A stretch of 64,000 nt of DNA from Fimbriimonadia bacterium (GCA_030427425.1 JAUICQ010000004.1:62001-126000), one strand, 5' to 3'. Counted from the first letter of the stretch, positions 1 to 9,774 are shown. Notes: generated by a model not told the origin, from the sequence alone. Translations and numbers: made by a program.

Positions 1-136
1 GTAAAAAGCGAGTTGTATTCCTCATTTTTTTGTTTCCGGGGTTTTTTTAATGTATTATTAACAGTTACGGATGTAATATAGTATTTTGATTTCAATACCT
101 GTAGTTTTCTCTTCAGTCGGCTGAAATTAGTGTAAT

Positions 137-2392
137 ATGAAAATTAAACAGGGAAGGTTTTGTACACTATTGAAGTTTAAAAAGTTGTTTTATCTAACTC
201 TTTTCTCTGCATGGTTTGTTTTATTGCCATGCCATAACCAATCAGCATCTATGCTACCGGAAGTGTCTGGGTGTTCCAAGCAAGATTATCTTTATTCAGC
301 AACTAGCATCAGCATTAATGGAAAGCATATTGTAGGTAGTTGTAAAAGCTGTCCAGAAAAAGGCGCAATGCCAATTACATGGATTAATGGTGTTGAATAT
401 TCATTGTTATCACATATTCCTCTTGCAGCAGATGTGATTTTAACCGATTGTAGTAGTGATGGTAAAATTGTTATTGGTTGTGAAAGCTATCCTCGTTCAT
501 ATCACTATATAACACAACCTATTTGCTGGGAAAATGGGGTCTCTTCATTATTGCCAGCACTACATGGATCTACTATTTCTAAAGCATTAGTATGTTCTGT
601 TACAGGTGAATCTATTGCCGGTAATTGTGAAATTTTAGATGAAAGAGTAAAGTGTAGTTGGAAGAAAAAAGCTAATTCAAATAACAGTTATAGTGTAATT
701 GATACTGATGATTACCTGCTTGATAAGCTCCCTCCATTTAGTTGTCTAATGGATATGATATGGCATAACGGATTGATACTTAAGAGGATGTCTCATGCTG
801 TTGGTATATTTATTCCTAGATTGTACATGCCCGATTTTCTTACAAATTTCCGGGAGTACTATGATAAAAGTATGAGCAAAGCTAATCTCGCCATGGCTAC
901 AGGTGGTTTATTTCCACAGAGAATTGCAGCGGAACGTGGAATGGCTTTATGTGGAGGGGATAGGTGGTCTAGCTGTATTTTGAAAAATGGAGACCTACAG
1001 AACATTGAAATCTTTTTGCTGGATAATATGCCCCGGAAAACAGTTGAAAGTCTTCCTGAAAATATAAAATGGATACTTCTTTCAGAAGATGGAGGCACTC
1101 TAGTTGGCAACTTAACAAATAGCACTCCTATAGTACTGAAAATTCCTTATTTTATACTGCTTCCGGATAAAAATAGAAGTAAAAAAGGATACGCGATTAA
1201 AGGAATCAGTTGGGATGGTACAATATCTGTTGGTACTAAACTGGCGTCTGAGGAAGATTGTTTAGAACATAACAATGCAATTATTTGGAAAACTTGTTAT
1301 AGCACTGGATGGAGTCCAGACTTAGATGGAAATTCAGAATATACTTGTCTAAATAGAATAGGTAGTGTAGTAGGAGGAGTGCATGAAATTGGAGAATATC
1401 ATGATTTTCATCCTTTTGTGTGTACAGCCTCTTCATTCGAGTATCTTCCACTAACGGATAATTTTCATTCAGGAGGTATTTCTAGTTTGGATAATACCGG
1501 TGATATATGCGTTGGAAGCTGTTACAATCTTTCTGAACATGCTTTAACTGTAGAGCAGGCGTGTGCTTGGCATAAAATAAAAGATGAGTACACGCTAAAG
1601 CTGCTGCCAGTTCCAAGTAGTTCTAATGTTTCACGGGCAAATTACGTTTCTGGTGACGGAGCGTTTATTGCAGGAAGTTGTAGAATTCACCTTGCCGACT
1701 GGTCTTCTGCTCTCGATTCTCCTGGTAAAGAACTGGTTTCAGAAGAGAACGTTTCGATATTAATTAATAGGCAGTATGCTGATACTAGTTCGAGTGAATC
1801 CCTATATAGCCCGTTTGATACTATTGGCAAAGCATGTGTTTGGTATAATGGATGTTGCTATATTTTGCCATCCAGCAGTAATTCTGTATATTCAGAAGCG
1901 CACTATGTGTTTGCCAATAATTTTGGCAGTGAAACCGATGTTGTAATTATAGGTGAAACCAGTTACAATGCTAAAGTCTGGGTTTATAAAATTAGAAACG
2001 GAGACAGAGTAATTAGTAGCGACTCTTTAGTGCTTGAAATGGTACTTCCATTTTCTGTTCGATCCATGACTTCTGTTTCCAAAGATGGAAATTGGATTGC
2101 TGTTTCGGTAGAGGATGCCGCTTATTTATGGCATAGAAAATACGGATTTGTTGATGTAAAAGAATTATTGTTAAGTATGGACGCTAATAGCATAGTAAGT
2201 GCTATCCAGGATGTGGAGATAGTTTCCGTAGATGCAGTTTCAGAAGATGTGGAAGTGCTTGCAGGAACCTGTAGAAAGGTAGGGTATTCTGGTGAATTAG
2301 AGTATTTGCCGTTTAAAGCAAAAATATTTTCCCTGTTAAAAAATGCAACATTTCTTCAGAAAATATCTACTCATACGGCACGGAAAAAATAA
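137..2392 (+). CDS. Secreted HAF-like repeat (beta-propeller-like) protein
   Basis: The 751-residue product begins with a basic stretch and a hydrophobic segment (about residues 14-32) ending in LLPCHNQSAS, which reads as a signal peptide. The rest is a degenerate repeat of the form S-x-D/N-G-x-x-[IV]-[VA]-G-[ST]-C, for example SINGKHIVGSC, SSDGKIVIGC, SGDGAFIAGSC and SKDGNWIAVSV. Each is usually followed by a Trp-containing strand such as ITWINGVEYSLL or ACVWYNGCCYILP. This resembles the HAF-type extracellular repeat, which likely folds as a beta-propeller. Cysteine is unusually frequent at the repeat ends, suggesting disulfides outside the cytoplasm. No catalytic motif was recognised. It is followed 53 bp later by another exported protein. 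The function is unknown; a surface or periplasmic role is inferred. Confidence 0.75.
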   Translation: MKIKQGRFCTLLKFKKLFYLTLFSAWFVLLPCHNQSASMLPEVSGCSKQDYLYSATSISINGKHIVGSCKSCPEKGAMPITWINGVEYSLLSHIPLAADVILTDCSSDGKIVIGCESYPRSYHYITQPICWENGVSSLLPALHGSTISKALVCSVTGESIAGNCEILDERVKCSWKKKANSNNSYSVIDTDDYLLDKLPPFSCLMDMIWHNGLILKRMSHAVGIFIPRLYMPDFLTNFREYYDKSMSKANLAMATGGLFPQRIAAERGMALCGGDRWSSCILKNGDLQNIEIFLLDNMPRKTVESLPENIKWILLSEDGGTLVGNLTNSTPIVLKIPYFILLPDKNRSKKGYAIKGISWDGTISVGTKLASEEDCLEHNNAIIWKTCYSTGWSPDLDGNSEYTCLNRIGSVVGGVHEIGEYHDFHPFVCTASSFEYLPLTDNFHSGGISSLDNTGDICVGSCYNLSEHALTVEQACAWHKIKDEYTLKLLPVPSSSNVSRANYVSGDGAFIAGSCRIHLADWSSALDSPGKELVSEENVSILINRQYADTSSSESLYSPFDTIGKACVWYNGCCYILPSSSNSVYSEAHYVFANNFGSETDVVIIGETSYNAKVWVYKIRNGDRVISSDSLVLEMVLPFSVRSMTSVSKDGNWIAVSVEDAAYLWHRKYGFVDVKELLLSMDANSIVSAIQDVEIVSVDAVSEDVEVLAGTCRKVGYSGELEYLPFKAKIFSLLKNATFLQKISTHTARKK

Positions 2393-2445
2393 TTGCTATA
2401 AATCTAGTTTTTCTGATATTATAACATTAATATGGAGGAAAGAGA

Positions 2446-3114
2446 GTGAATAATATTAGAAAAATCTTAGTCGGATGTGGGTTGGCTTTGGTGTGCAATT
2501 TGCCATTAATTGTGAATGGAAGTGACGCAAAAGAGTCAGATAGCGATAAAGTAGTGAGCTATTCTTATGATATTAAAGATGTAGAGAACACAGTGTATAA
2601 TTTGTTAGTACGTGTTTTTGCTATTACGGATAGATTCATGAAAATTGAAGATGAAGTAGTGGGAAATCCAGATCATAGTTTAAGAAAATTAATACATGTT
2701 ACCGAGGAAGAGATTAAAGAGAATATTAAATTGATAGACAATGTTACATCATGTCATCATTCTAATTCACTATTAGATGTAAATCCTCATTCTAGGTGTA
2801 TAAACGAACTTGCTGGTATATTGAAAAAATTATTAGTAGATGTAGATTTTCACGTTATGAGTGGCTTGAAAATGAAGATTGAGAGCGCTGATAATAGTAT
2901 GTTAACCCTTTTCAAGAGTCATTCAGATAGAATATTTAGGGAAGTAATGAGCTACTATCCTCAAGGTTTAGGCTGCAGTAGTATAGAGGTAGAAAGATAC
3001 TATATTATTTATAAATTTCCAGATGTATTTAATAAACTACGGGACGCCGGCGTGTATTATGATTCCATTGGATACATTCAACTTAATGAATATGTTCCAC
3101 CTTGTGACTATTGA
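2446..3114 (+). CDS. Small exported protein of unknown function
   Basis: The 222-residue product starts at GTG behind a strong ribosome binding site (GGAGGAAAGAGA directly upstream). Residues 1-27 form a typical signal peptide: a basic start, a hydrophobic core GCGLALVCNLPLIV and a small-residue end. The mature part is predicted mainly helical and charged, with four cysteines. No known domain was recognised. It lies 53 bp downstream of the HAF-like protein gene and may be co-transcribed with it. It ends shortly before a 17-bp perfect hairpin shared with the convergent polA gene. No function can be proposed. Confidence 0.7.
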   Translation: MNNIRKILVGCGLALVCNLPLIVNGSDAKESDSDKVVSYSYDIKDVENTVYNLLVRVFAITDRFMKIEDEVVGNPDHSLRKLIHVTEEEIKENIKLIDNVTSCHHSNSLLDVNPHSRCINELAGILKKLLVDVDFHVMSGLKMKIESADNSMLTLFKSHSDRIFREVMSYYPQGLGCSSIEVERYYIIYKFPDVFNKLRDAGVYYDSIGYIQLNEYVPPCDY

Positions 3115-3124
3115 GCAGCATTAA

Positions 3125-3165
3125 GGTATTCATTGGAACGATTATAACTCGTTCCAATGAATACC
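3125..3165. terminator. 17-bp perfect hairpin between convergent genes
   Basis: GGTATTCATTGGAACGA (3125-3141) and its exact complement (3149-3165) flank a 7-nt loop. The right arm is the last codons of polA, and the polA stop lies in the loop. Neither strand has a real U-tract after the stem. It is likely a bidirectional transcription stop or an mRNA 3'-end stabiliser. Confidence 0.6.
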
Positions 3166-5757
3166 TACACTAGAATCTACTACTATCGGTACAGAGAGAG
3201 GGAGCAGATTCTCCATGCAAATCTGTATTTTAGGAACGATGTCCAACTTATTTTCAGGGATTTCCATTAATAGTTCGTCATGAACTTGTAAGAGAATTCT
3301 ACATCCCGTTCCTTTAAATAGTTCATCTACTTTAATAATAGCTAACTTGGCCATATCTGCAGCCGATCCTTGTATAGGTGCATTTATCGCTTGCCTTTCT
3401 ACATAGAGTCTCTGATGTCTGTTAGAGGTATGAATATCTGGGAAATATCTTTTTCTTCCCAAAATGGTGGTGGTGTATCCATTCTCTCTTGCTTCTTCAA
3501 CAATTTTCTGTGTAAAACTCTGCACACTGGGGAATCTTTCATAATACTCTAGGATTAACTGTTTTGCATCTTTAATACCGAACGCCTCTCCAAGCTGATT
3601 CGCTAATCCGTATTCCGTAACTCCATATAGAACGGAGAAGTTGAGAATCTTTGCCAAACGCCTCTGTTCACTGGTGACCTCTTCTAATGCAATGTGGAAC
3701 ATCAAGCTTGCTGTAGCAGAATGTATATCCTCACCGTTGTTAAATGCCTTTACTAAAGAAGCATCTTCAGACATATGGGCAAGTAGTCTTAGTTCAATCT
3801 GAGAATAATCGCAAGAGACAAGTTTATACCCTGGCGATGCTATAAAAGCGCATCTAATCTCTTTTCCCATCTCCGTGCGAATGGGTATATTCTGCAAATT
3901 AGGTTCTGTACTACTTAACCGACCCGTTGCTGCGCCAGTTTGCAATAAATTAGTATGAATTTTTCCATCTTTACCAATCAGTTTCGGAAGGGCATCGGCA
4001 TAAGTATTCTGTAGCTTACTTACTTCTCTCCAGGATAGTATTTTTTCGCAAATAGGATAATCGACGGCCAAATTTTGGAGTATTTCTGCTCCTGTAGCAT
4101 ATCCTGTCTTATTCTTTTTCCCTCCCGGTAGTTTTAATTTTTCAAAGAGAACCTCTCCCAGTTGCTTCGGGGAGGATATGAGGAATTTCTCGCCAGCCAG
4201 TTGATGGATTTCCGCGGACAATATAGATATATACTGACTAAATTTCGCAGATAGGTGGGACAGTATCTCCCTGTCTACAGATATGCCTGTATCTTCCATC
4301 TTGGCTAGTAATGGTGTGGTTGGTAATTCTACTGTGTTTAGCGTGGTTGATAGCTGCTCTTTTTGGATGCTCTCATTCATAACGTCTGGTAATAGAGTTA
4401 AACAAGCAACTGTATTCTCTGGAGACTTTGGGGCCTCTATTCCAAGATAGTTCTGGATTAATTCTGAGGTGTCTACATTGTTTCTGTAAGGCTGTAGAAC
4501 ATATCCCGCAATAAATGTATCGAAATAAACCTGATTGTCGTACATTCTAGTTAATTTGTACCAAGGTTTTGCATTATGGATAATTACCTGACTAGTTCTC
4601 TGTGTAAACAGTTCTAATGCAAGTGATTTTGTCATTATTTTCACTTCCAGATCTATCGCTATGTAGCAGGTATGTTCATTCCCAGCATGAAAAGTATCGA
4701 AAAGAGATAACTGCTTTTCGGTATTTTCTTCGTAGAGTGCAAAATGATTATTTCCAATCCATTCCAAGGCTTCGTTAATAGTATGAAGTTCACCAGTATA
4801 TTTAGCATCTACATTATCCGTTTTCATGATGAGTTCTAAATTTTCCGCACTCTGAAGGGATTCCGATTCTTGAATGTAATTCTTAAACACTTTTGGAAAC
4901 TTTTCATGTAATGATTTAAATTCTAGTTTCTTTAGCATGTTAAGTGCATCTTTTTTACCCTCTGAACTAAGTTTGTATGGGATAAGTTCAACATGGATAG
5001 GTACAGTAGTGTGAATCGTGGCAAGGGCTTTAGAAAGTATCACCTGATCTTGATACGTGTTTATTTTTTCCTGCCATTTAGGTTCTAGCTTATCACTATT
5101 TTTAATAATATTCTCTATGCTTCCAAATGAGTTGATCCACTTTGCTGCTGTTTTTGGTCCTACTCCAGCAAGGCCGGGGATAGCATCACTTGTATCTCCT
5201 ACAAGTGCCTTATAATCGGTGATATATTCTGGACCAAATCCGTACCGCTCGTTTACAGATGCATCGTCATATATAAAAAGATCTGAGACTCCTTTTCTGG
5301 TACTAAGAATATGGATGTAATTGTTTACGAGTTGTAGGGAATCGAGGTCGCCGGTAATGATGTAAGCCCCTTTTTTTTCTTCTGTGCATTTTTTCGCAAT
5401 AGTGCCAGCGATATCATCTGCTTCATAGGTTTCAAGTTCAATGGATGGTATCCGTAATGCTGCTAGTAGATCTCTAGACATAGCAAGCTGTTCCTTAAGA
5501 TCGTCTGGGGTGGGTTTTCTTGTGCTTTTGTAGAGTTCATAGGAATCGTGCCTGAATGTTTTGCCTGGGGCGTCAAAAGCTGCAATGATAGTTTCTGGCT
5601 GATACTTTTCTATTATTTTATAGATCATACCGGTGAACCCGTAGAGTGCGTTGGTCGGTATTCCAGATGAAGTGCTTAGGTAACGTGTGGCATAGTATGC
5701 TCTGTAGAGGAGGCTGTATGCGTCAAGTATGAATATTTTTTTATTAACGTTTGTCAT
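3142..5757 (-). CDS. polA: DNA polymerase I, probably without proofreading
   Basis: The 871-residue product fills gaps in repair and replaces Okazaki primers. The N-terminal 5'-nuclease domain shows AAFDAPGKTFRHD (59-71), YEADDIAGT (111-119), ITGDLDSL (134-141) and a helix-hairpin-helix GLAGVGPKTAAKW (195-207). The polymerase palm has motif A (SCDYSQIELR), the O-helix (RRLAKILNFSVLYG) and motif C (QVHDEL, 824-829). The central 3'-5' exonuclease region is degenerate. Where active enzymes have FDTET the sequence reads FALYEEN, and the HNxKYD motif reads HNAKPWY, so the acidic metal ligands are largely missing, as in Taq and Bacillus Pol I. The family call is very secure; loss of proofreading is inferred from manual alignment. 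Confidence 0.97.
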   Translation of the reverse strand: MTNVNKKIFILDAYSLLYRAYYATRYLSTSSGIPTNALYGFTGMIYKIIEKYQPETIIAAFDAPGKTFRHDSYELYKSTRKPTPDDLKEQLAMSRDLLAALRIPSIELETYEADDIAGTIAKKCTEEKKGAYIITGDLDSLQLVNNYIHILSTRKGVSDLFIYDDASVNERYGFGPEYITDYKALVGDTSDAIPGLAGVGPKTAAKWINSFGSIENIIKNSDKLEPKWQEKINTYQDQVILSKALATIHTTVPIHVELIPYKLSSEGKKDALNMLKKLEFKSLHEKFPKVFKNYIQESESLQSAENLELIMKTDNVDAKYTGELHTINEALEWIGNNHFALYEENTEKQLSLFDTFHAGNEHTCYIAIDLEVKIMTKSLALELFTQRTSQVIIHNAKPWYKLTRMYDNQVYFDTFIAGYVLQPYRNNVDTSELIQNYLGIEAPKSPENTVACLTLLPDVMNESIQKEQLSTTLNTVELPTTPLLAKMEDTGISVDREILSHLSAKFSQYISILSAEIHQLAGEKFLISSPKQLGEVLFEKLKLPGGKKNKTGYATGAEILQNLAVDYPICEKILSWREVSKLQNTYADALPKLIGKDGKIHTNLLQTGAATGRLSSTEPNLQNIPIRTEMGKEIRCAFIASPGYKLVSCDYSQIELRLLAHMSEDASLVKAFNNGEDIHSATASLMFHIALEEVTSEQRRLAKILNFSVLYGVTEYGLANQLGEAFGIKDAKQLILEYYERFPSVQSFTQKIVEEARENGYTTTILGRKRYFPDIHTSNRHQRLYVERQAINAPIQGSAADMAKLAIIKVDELFKGTGCRILLQVHDELLMEIPENKLDIVPKIQICMENLLPLSVPIVVDSSVGIHWNEL

Positions 5758-5926
5758 TATATGCGTAAATTTAATAGAATTATACTCTTATAAGTTAACG
5801 ATACCATTTTGCGACAAGATCTGTTATCGCATTTATGCTGGGTCTTTAGTCCTTATGGTGATATTCTGTAATATAAACTAATAACATAGGTACTTAGTAC
5901 CTTGTAACTTCTCAAAGGCAAAAATC

Positions 5927-6259
5927 ATGAGCACCATAACATACAGACCAACAAGATACGAACAAGTAATGCACGCAGTAGAAGGGATGAATATCAGGGC
6001 TCGACGCAAAGTTGATAGTTACTGTGTTTATGTAGATGAAAAGATGTTTGCATGTCTTTTAGGGGACGATGTAGGATTAAAGTTACCTCCTGAAGATGCA
6101 GCAAAGATAATCGGAAAATTTTCAGCTGAATACTTTAAGTCTTCTCCAACATCTCAGCCGATGAAAGATTACATCCGAATCCCTAAAGAAGTTTTAGACG
6201 ATACAGACGCTTTTATCGAATTGGTAAAAATTAGTACGAGCTATGTTACTAGTGTCTAG
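5927..6259 (+). CDS. TfoX N-terminal-domain-like small protein
   Basis: The 110-residue cytosolic protein resembles the TfoX N-terminal domain family. It has a short N-terminal helix, a strand pair around VDSYCVYVDEKMFACLL, then GLKLPPEDA, and a C-terminal YIRIPKEVLDDTDAFIELV. This matches the family pattern of a strand ending in MFA, a K-L/P motif, a Y-x-x-[VI]-P motif and a final helix. TfoX proteins are linked to competence regulation, but stand-alone N-domains are common and mostly uncharacterised. The start follows AAAGG about 9 nt upstream. The upstream region is shared with divergent polA and holds a small palindrome (AGGTAC, 3-nt gap, GTACCT at 5888-5902). The assignment is moderate. 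Confidence 0.6.
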   Translation: MSTITYRPTRYEQVMHAVEGMNIRARRKVDSYCVYVDEKMFACLLGDDVGLKLPPEDAAKIIGKFSAEYFKSSPTSQPMKDYIRIPKEVLDDTDAFIELVKISTSYVTSV

Positions 6260-6264
6260 TATTC

Positions 6265-6285
6265 ATTAATTAGTGCTGAATTAAT
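6265..6285 (+). terminator. Possible weak terminator after the TfoX-like gene
   Basis: ATTAATT and AATTAAT pair around a 7-nt loop, followed by a T-rich run (TTATTTTT). The stem is pure A/T and weak, so the call is tentative. Confidence 0.35.
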
Positions 6286-6340
6286 AGTTATTTTTAATTC
6301 ACTTGTTGTCTCCATGCATTCGGCTGTAAAAGGCGATTGA

Positions 6341-6433
6341 TTGAAGAATCCTAACGTGTACAATGTCTATTTGTACGATTATAATGCGATGGTGAGTGAT
6401 GTAGATGCTGCTGCTAAAAAGTATGGTGGCTAA
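6341..6433 (+). pseudogene. Short coding remnant or 30-residue peptide
   Basis: A TTG-started frame encodes about 30 residues, including NPNVYNVYLYDYNAMVSD and ending DAAAKKYGG before a TAA. Its composition looks coding. The frame continues upstream through a single TGA into VVSMHSAVKGD, which suggests the eroded 3' end of a lost gene. No family was recognised. It could also be a chance reading frame. Confidence 0.25.
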
Positions 6434-6541
6434 TTAAATTGGTTCAGCATCCTTTTTACAGTATCTCCTAGTGTTATTGTCATATTTTCCTATAATTATT
6501 CTGTGTTAAATAATTTATCCAGTAATTATAGGAGAACGTTT

Positions 6542-8179
6542 TTGAAATATATCTTAACCTACCTTACATTATCTGTAGTTTTATTGGGTTGCGGCGGCAC
6601 TAGTCACTCTCCAAGTAGTGCTCTTATTCCAGTTAGTAGTAATACATTGTTTCACAAACACAAGGATGTATTAAATACTTCTCACATAGCTGCTGCATCG
6701 GTTAATGAGCCTACTGCTCAAGATGTTAAGGCTTTTGCAAAGGCAAACAAACTAAATTATCCTGATACAAAGGATGTCAGTTCTTTATTGGGAAAGCCCG
6801 CAGGTACAGTGTGGAATGTTCTTGGCAATAATAGCAAGTTTTATCCTGTAAGTGAAGAAAAATGGAACACAGATAATGAAGAAAATAATCCCTATAGTCA
6901 AAAAAGATTAGAGCTTCAAAAAAATTGGCGTTCGATGTTTTCACAGTATCGTTTTAAAGTACCAGAATCGGTCGTGGATGAACTGTATAACAATGGGAAG
7001 ATCTTCAAGCCTGAGATACTCCATCCCGTCATTATGCATGCTTTTTCTAATGCACATGGAGGATTTAAGACTGTTTGGATAATGCTGACATTGCAAGCAA
7101 TGGAGATATTTAATAATGAAGCTTATAAAAATTATATTCTTTACTTGGAAAATAGCAGTAACTTTTCTACGCAGTATGAGTCAAATCTACTATATAACAT
7201 GTGGGTTATGATGGATCCATATAATCAGTACAAAGTGTTGAGTTATGTAAAAGATCCTGCAAAATTTTACATGACATTATTAAATATAGATAAAAACATA
7301 GAGAAGAATAATGGATCTGGGAAGAATCCGGTTTCTAAATTTATAGAGACATATTATCAGAGTCCTCTTGATACTGAGTGTAATTATTACTCATATTCGA
7401 ATGTGCCGTACAAGAGATATAAAACTATTAAATCTATTCTGGAGCAATGTAACTCTGGTCAGCTGCTAGATATTATTTCTCTTGGTTTAGATGAAAAAGA
7501 TGGAACATTCGTAGATGGTAAGTTTGTAAAGGTTAATGATGTGTACGGGGCAATATTGGCTATGGATAAAGGCCAGTTTCAAGTATTTGGGAATTTTGTA
7601 AATAAAGAGAATAGTGTATCAGATAATGATACTACTAAAAAAGTGAGAAAATTTACGCGTGATATCTTTAGTAATCTATTTAAAATAGCAGTGGAATTAA
7701 AGGAAAAAATATCTGCTGACATACTCACTGTTTTAATAAAGTACACATTCCAGGAATTAGATGTTTTCGGAAGTTATTCTCAGTATCAGGTAGATACGAT
7801 GAAGGCTTATAAAGCTCTTATTCTAAAAAACATTAAAGATACCTATCAGGAACGATCTACCAATGAAGAATATAGAAAAGTATTTAAAAACTTAAATATG
7901 GGTTATAGAAAAGTTCTTATAAATGAGATGTTTGTATACGATAAGAACAAGATGTATAATGTGCTGAAGGAAGGTTCTGTTGAACAGCTGAGTGCATATG
8001 GTATTGCTATACAGGATATGTTATCTCAACTGAGTGAGGATGAACGTTGGTTTTTATTGAAAAAGATTAACCCAAGTGCTAGTGTAGAAGGTGTTGGTAT
8101 TTTAACTTCATCTTACAGGTCGTTAGTGCCTCCATCATGGGAGAATCCTAATGTACAGTCTCTATCAGATGGAAAGTAG
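6542..8179 (+). CDS. Lipoprotein of a tandem paralogous trio, member 1
   Basis: I place the start at TTG 6542, six bases after AGGAGA, rather than the in-frame GTG 39 bp upstream. This gives a compact lipoprotein signal, MKYILTYLTLSVVLLGCGG, with lipobox LLGC. The mature protein of about 530 residues is helical and rich in Lys, Asn and Tyr, with no recognised domain. It shares a general plan with the next two genes: lipobox, Ser/Asn-rich linker, then a globular part with repeated W/Y motifs. Member 1 has KTVWIMLTL where member 2 has HLYWDVWIMN. The three lie head to tail with 30-32 bp gaps, so an operon is likely. Outer- or inner-membrane anchoring is inferred from the lipobox; the function is unknown. 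Confidence 0.75.
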   Translation: MKYILTYLTLSVVLLGCGGTSHSPSSALIPVSSNTLFHKHKDVLNTSHIAAASVNEPTAQDVKAFAKANKLNYPDTKDVSSLLGKPAGTVWNVLGNNSKFYPVSEEKWNTDNEENNPYSQKRLELQKNWRSMFSQYRFKVPESVVDELYNNGKIFKPEILHPVIMHAFSNAHGGFKTVWIMLTLQAMEIFNNEAYKNYILYLENSSNFSTQYESNLLYNMWVMMDPYNQYKVLSYVKDPAKFYMTLLNIDKNIEKNNGSGKNPVSKFIETYYQSPLDTECNYYSYSNVPYKRYKTIKSILEQCNSGQLLDIISLGLDEKDGTFVDGKFVKVNDVYGAILAMDKGQFQVFGNFVNKENSVSDNDTTKKVRKFTRDIFSNLFKIAVELKEKISADILTVLIKYTFQELDVFGSYSQYQVDTMKAYKALILKNIKDTYQERSTNEEYRKVFKNLNMGYRKVLINEMFVYDKNKMYNVLKEGSVEQLSAYGIAIQDMLSQLSEDERWFLLKKINPSASVEGVGILTSSYRSLVPPSWENPNVQSLSDGK

Positions 8180-8209
8180 TTTTTAAAAGGGATTTGGGAG
8201 TATTAAACA

Positions 8210-9742
8210 ATGGATGTAAAAAGTAAAAAATGTGCTTATGCAGTATTGATCATTCTTATTGCTGTTATACATGGCTGTGGTATTGGGGATGTATCTACGG
8301 TTAATAAATCACTTGGTAGCACTGCAGTTGTAGAAGATGTAATAACAGATAAACCTGCTACAGGGAATAGTACTGATCAATTGGGCCCCAAATCTGTTGC
8401 ATCTTATGAAGATTTTCAAGATGCTTTAATATATAGTTCGGCCCTTCCGAGGAATAGACCACTCGAAGATCTAACTATAGTGGAGAACTTTAATCCTTAT
8501 GCGCCAACTATTATTCCTAGTATCCTAGATAATAAACTGAAAAATTTATCTGGTAACTATATTCTTCGAAGATGCTATTTTGCAGATTTATCTGGAAAAG
8601 ATATTGCTAACTTAATAGGTAGTTCCACATATCGCGTAAATTATGGTTTCCCAAAAGATAAGGATAATAACTTAAAATACAATGCTCCAAGGATTGAAGA
8701 ATATTCTTTTAACTGGTGTGAGTTCTTTTTTGGTATTCGAGATTCAGTGAAAGTAGATTGTATACGGGAATTGCTCAAAAAGAATCCTGAGAATAAAAGT
8801 AATTTATTTACTAAAATTTGGTACGCTCATCTATATTGGGACGTCTGGATTATGAATACTACTTTTAATGGAACACTTACACTAAAAAAATATTTTAATA
8901 TCATGCCCTTAGACTTGGTTAATTTTAGTCTAGCAATCCAAAGTGATGATGAAGGTTCGCTAATGCAGCAGATTTCAAGTAAAAATGATATAGGAGATGG
9001 TGACATAGCATTAATTCCTAAAGATGGTAATTATGAGTTTCAGCTTGGTAAAGATAGTAACTATGTGTTTCGACGTACCAATCCCTATTTTGCTAAGTAC
9101 CGACTACTACAGTTGGCTTTTGAAGCTGGCAATAAAGAGGACGTTTTCCGTGATATAGTTGATGCGGCTATTATGCATTATAATTGGAGTTGGGATGAAT
9201 TAAATGTTGGTTACTACCAAGACTTCATTAAAATGCTTCTGACAGTTTTTGATCTTAATACCGGGAAAGCAAAGTACCATGGTCCGAAAATTAAAGTAGT
9301 TGGAAAGAGGTTTGATTCAATTCCTTACGACAAACTAACCTGTGTTTATGATGGGGTTCGAGATCTGTATAGACTTGCGTGGAAGAAGGAAGCTAAGTAC
9401 TTAACTTTACCAGATCTTAATCTATCAGAACTCATCCAGTTACTAGATTTTGATAGACAGAAAGCGTTATTGAAAATGATAGTTCCATCTTACAAGGAAC
9501 TTCAGGGAGATATTAAGAAGTATGCTGATAAGCTTCAAAGTATTGTTCTGGATGGTATTCCTAGTTGGGTGCTAGCAAATAGATATATTGATGATAAACA
9601 GATGGCATCCTTTATAAGCCAAGTTTGTAAAGGAATATCAAAAGATAATTACGACAAACTAAAAGCTTTGGAAAATGATACTGAATTCAAGGACGTATTT
9701 AAACTTGGGGTAAATAAATTTTTGGAAGATAATAGTAAGTAG
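8210..9742 (+). CDS. Lipoprotein of a tandem paralogous trio, member 2
   Basis: The 510-residue product starts at ATG behind GGGAG. It has a lipoprotein signal ending IAVIHGCG (Cys23) and a Ser/Thr/Asn-rich linker of about 40 residues. The mature region contains KIWYAHLYWDVWIMN, similar in character to KIWYRCNLKEKCI in member 3. It also has LLDFDRQKALLKMIVPSYKEL near the C terminus. No enzymatic motif or known domain was recognised. The position between two similar lipoprotein genes with tiny gaps supports one transcript and a common origin by duplication and divergence. The function is unknown. Confidence 0.75.
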   Translation: MDVKSKKCAYAVLIILIAVIHGCGIGDVSTVNKSLGSTAVVEDVITDKPATGNSTDQLGPKSVASYEDFQDALIYSSALPRNRPLEDLTIVENFNPYAPTIIPSILDNKLKNLSGNYILRRCYFADLSGKDIANLIGSSTYRVNYGFPKDKDNNLKYNAPRIEEYSFNWCEFFFGIRDSVKVDCIRELLKKNPENKSNLFTKIWYAHLYWDVWIMNTTFNGTLTLKKYFNIMPLDLVNFSLAIQSDDEGSLMQQISSKNDIGDGDIALIPKDGNYEFQLGKDSNYVFRRTNPYFAKYRLLQLAFEAGNKEDVFRDIVDAAIMHYNWSWDELNVGYYQDFIKMLLTVFDLNTGKAKYHGPKIKVVGKRFDSIPYDKLTCVYDGVRDLYRLAWKKEAKYLTLPDLNLSELIQLLDFDRQKALLKMIVPSYKELQGDIKKYADKLQSIVLDGIPSWVLANRYIDDKQMASFISQVCKGISKDNYDKLKALENDTEFKDVFKLGVNKFLEDNSK

Positions 9743-9774
9743 GAATATTGTAAAGCAAATACCAGAGGAATATA

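Noticed and set aside
6331-6433. TGA read as tryptophan
   Set aside because: The KGD-TGA-LKN fragment would allow it, but dnaJ and other intact genes end in TGA, so the standard code holds.
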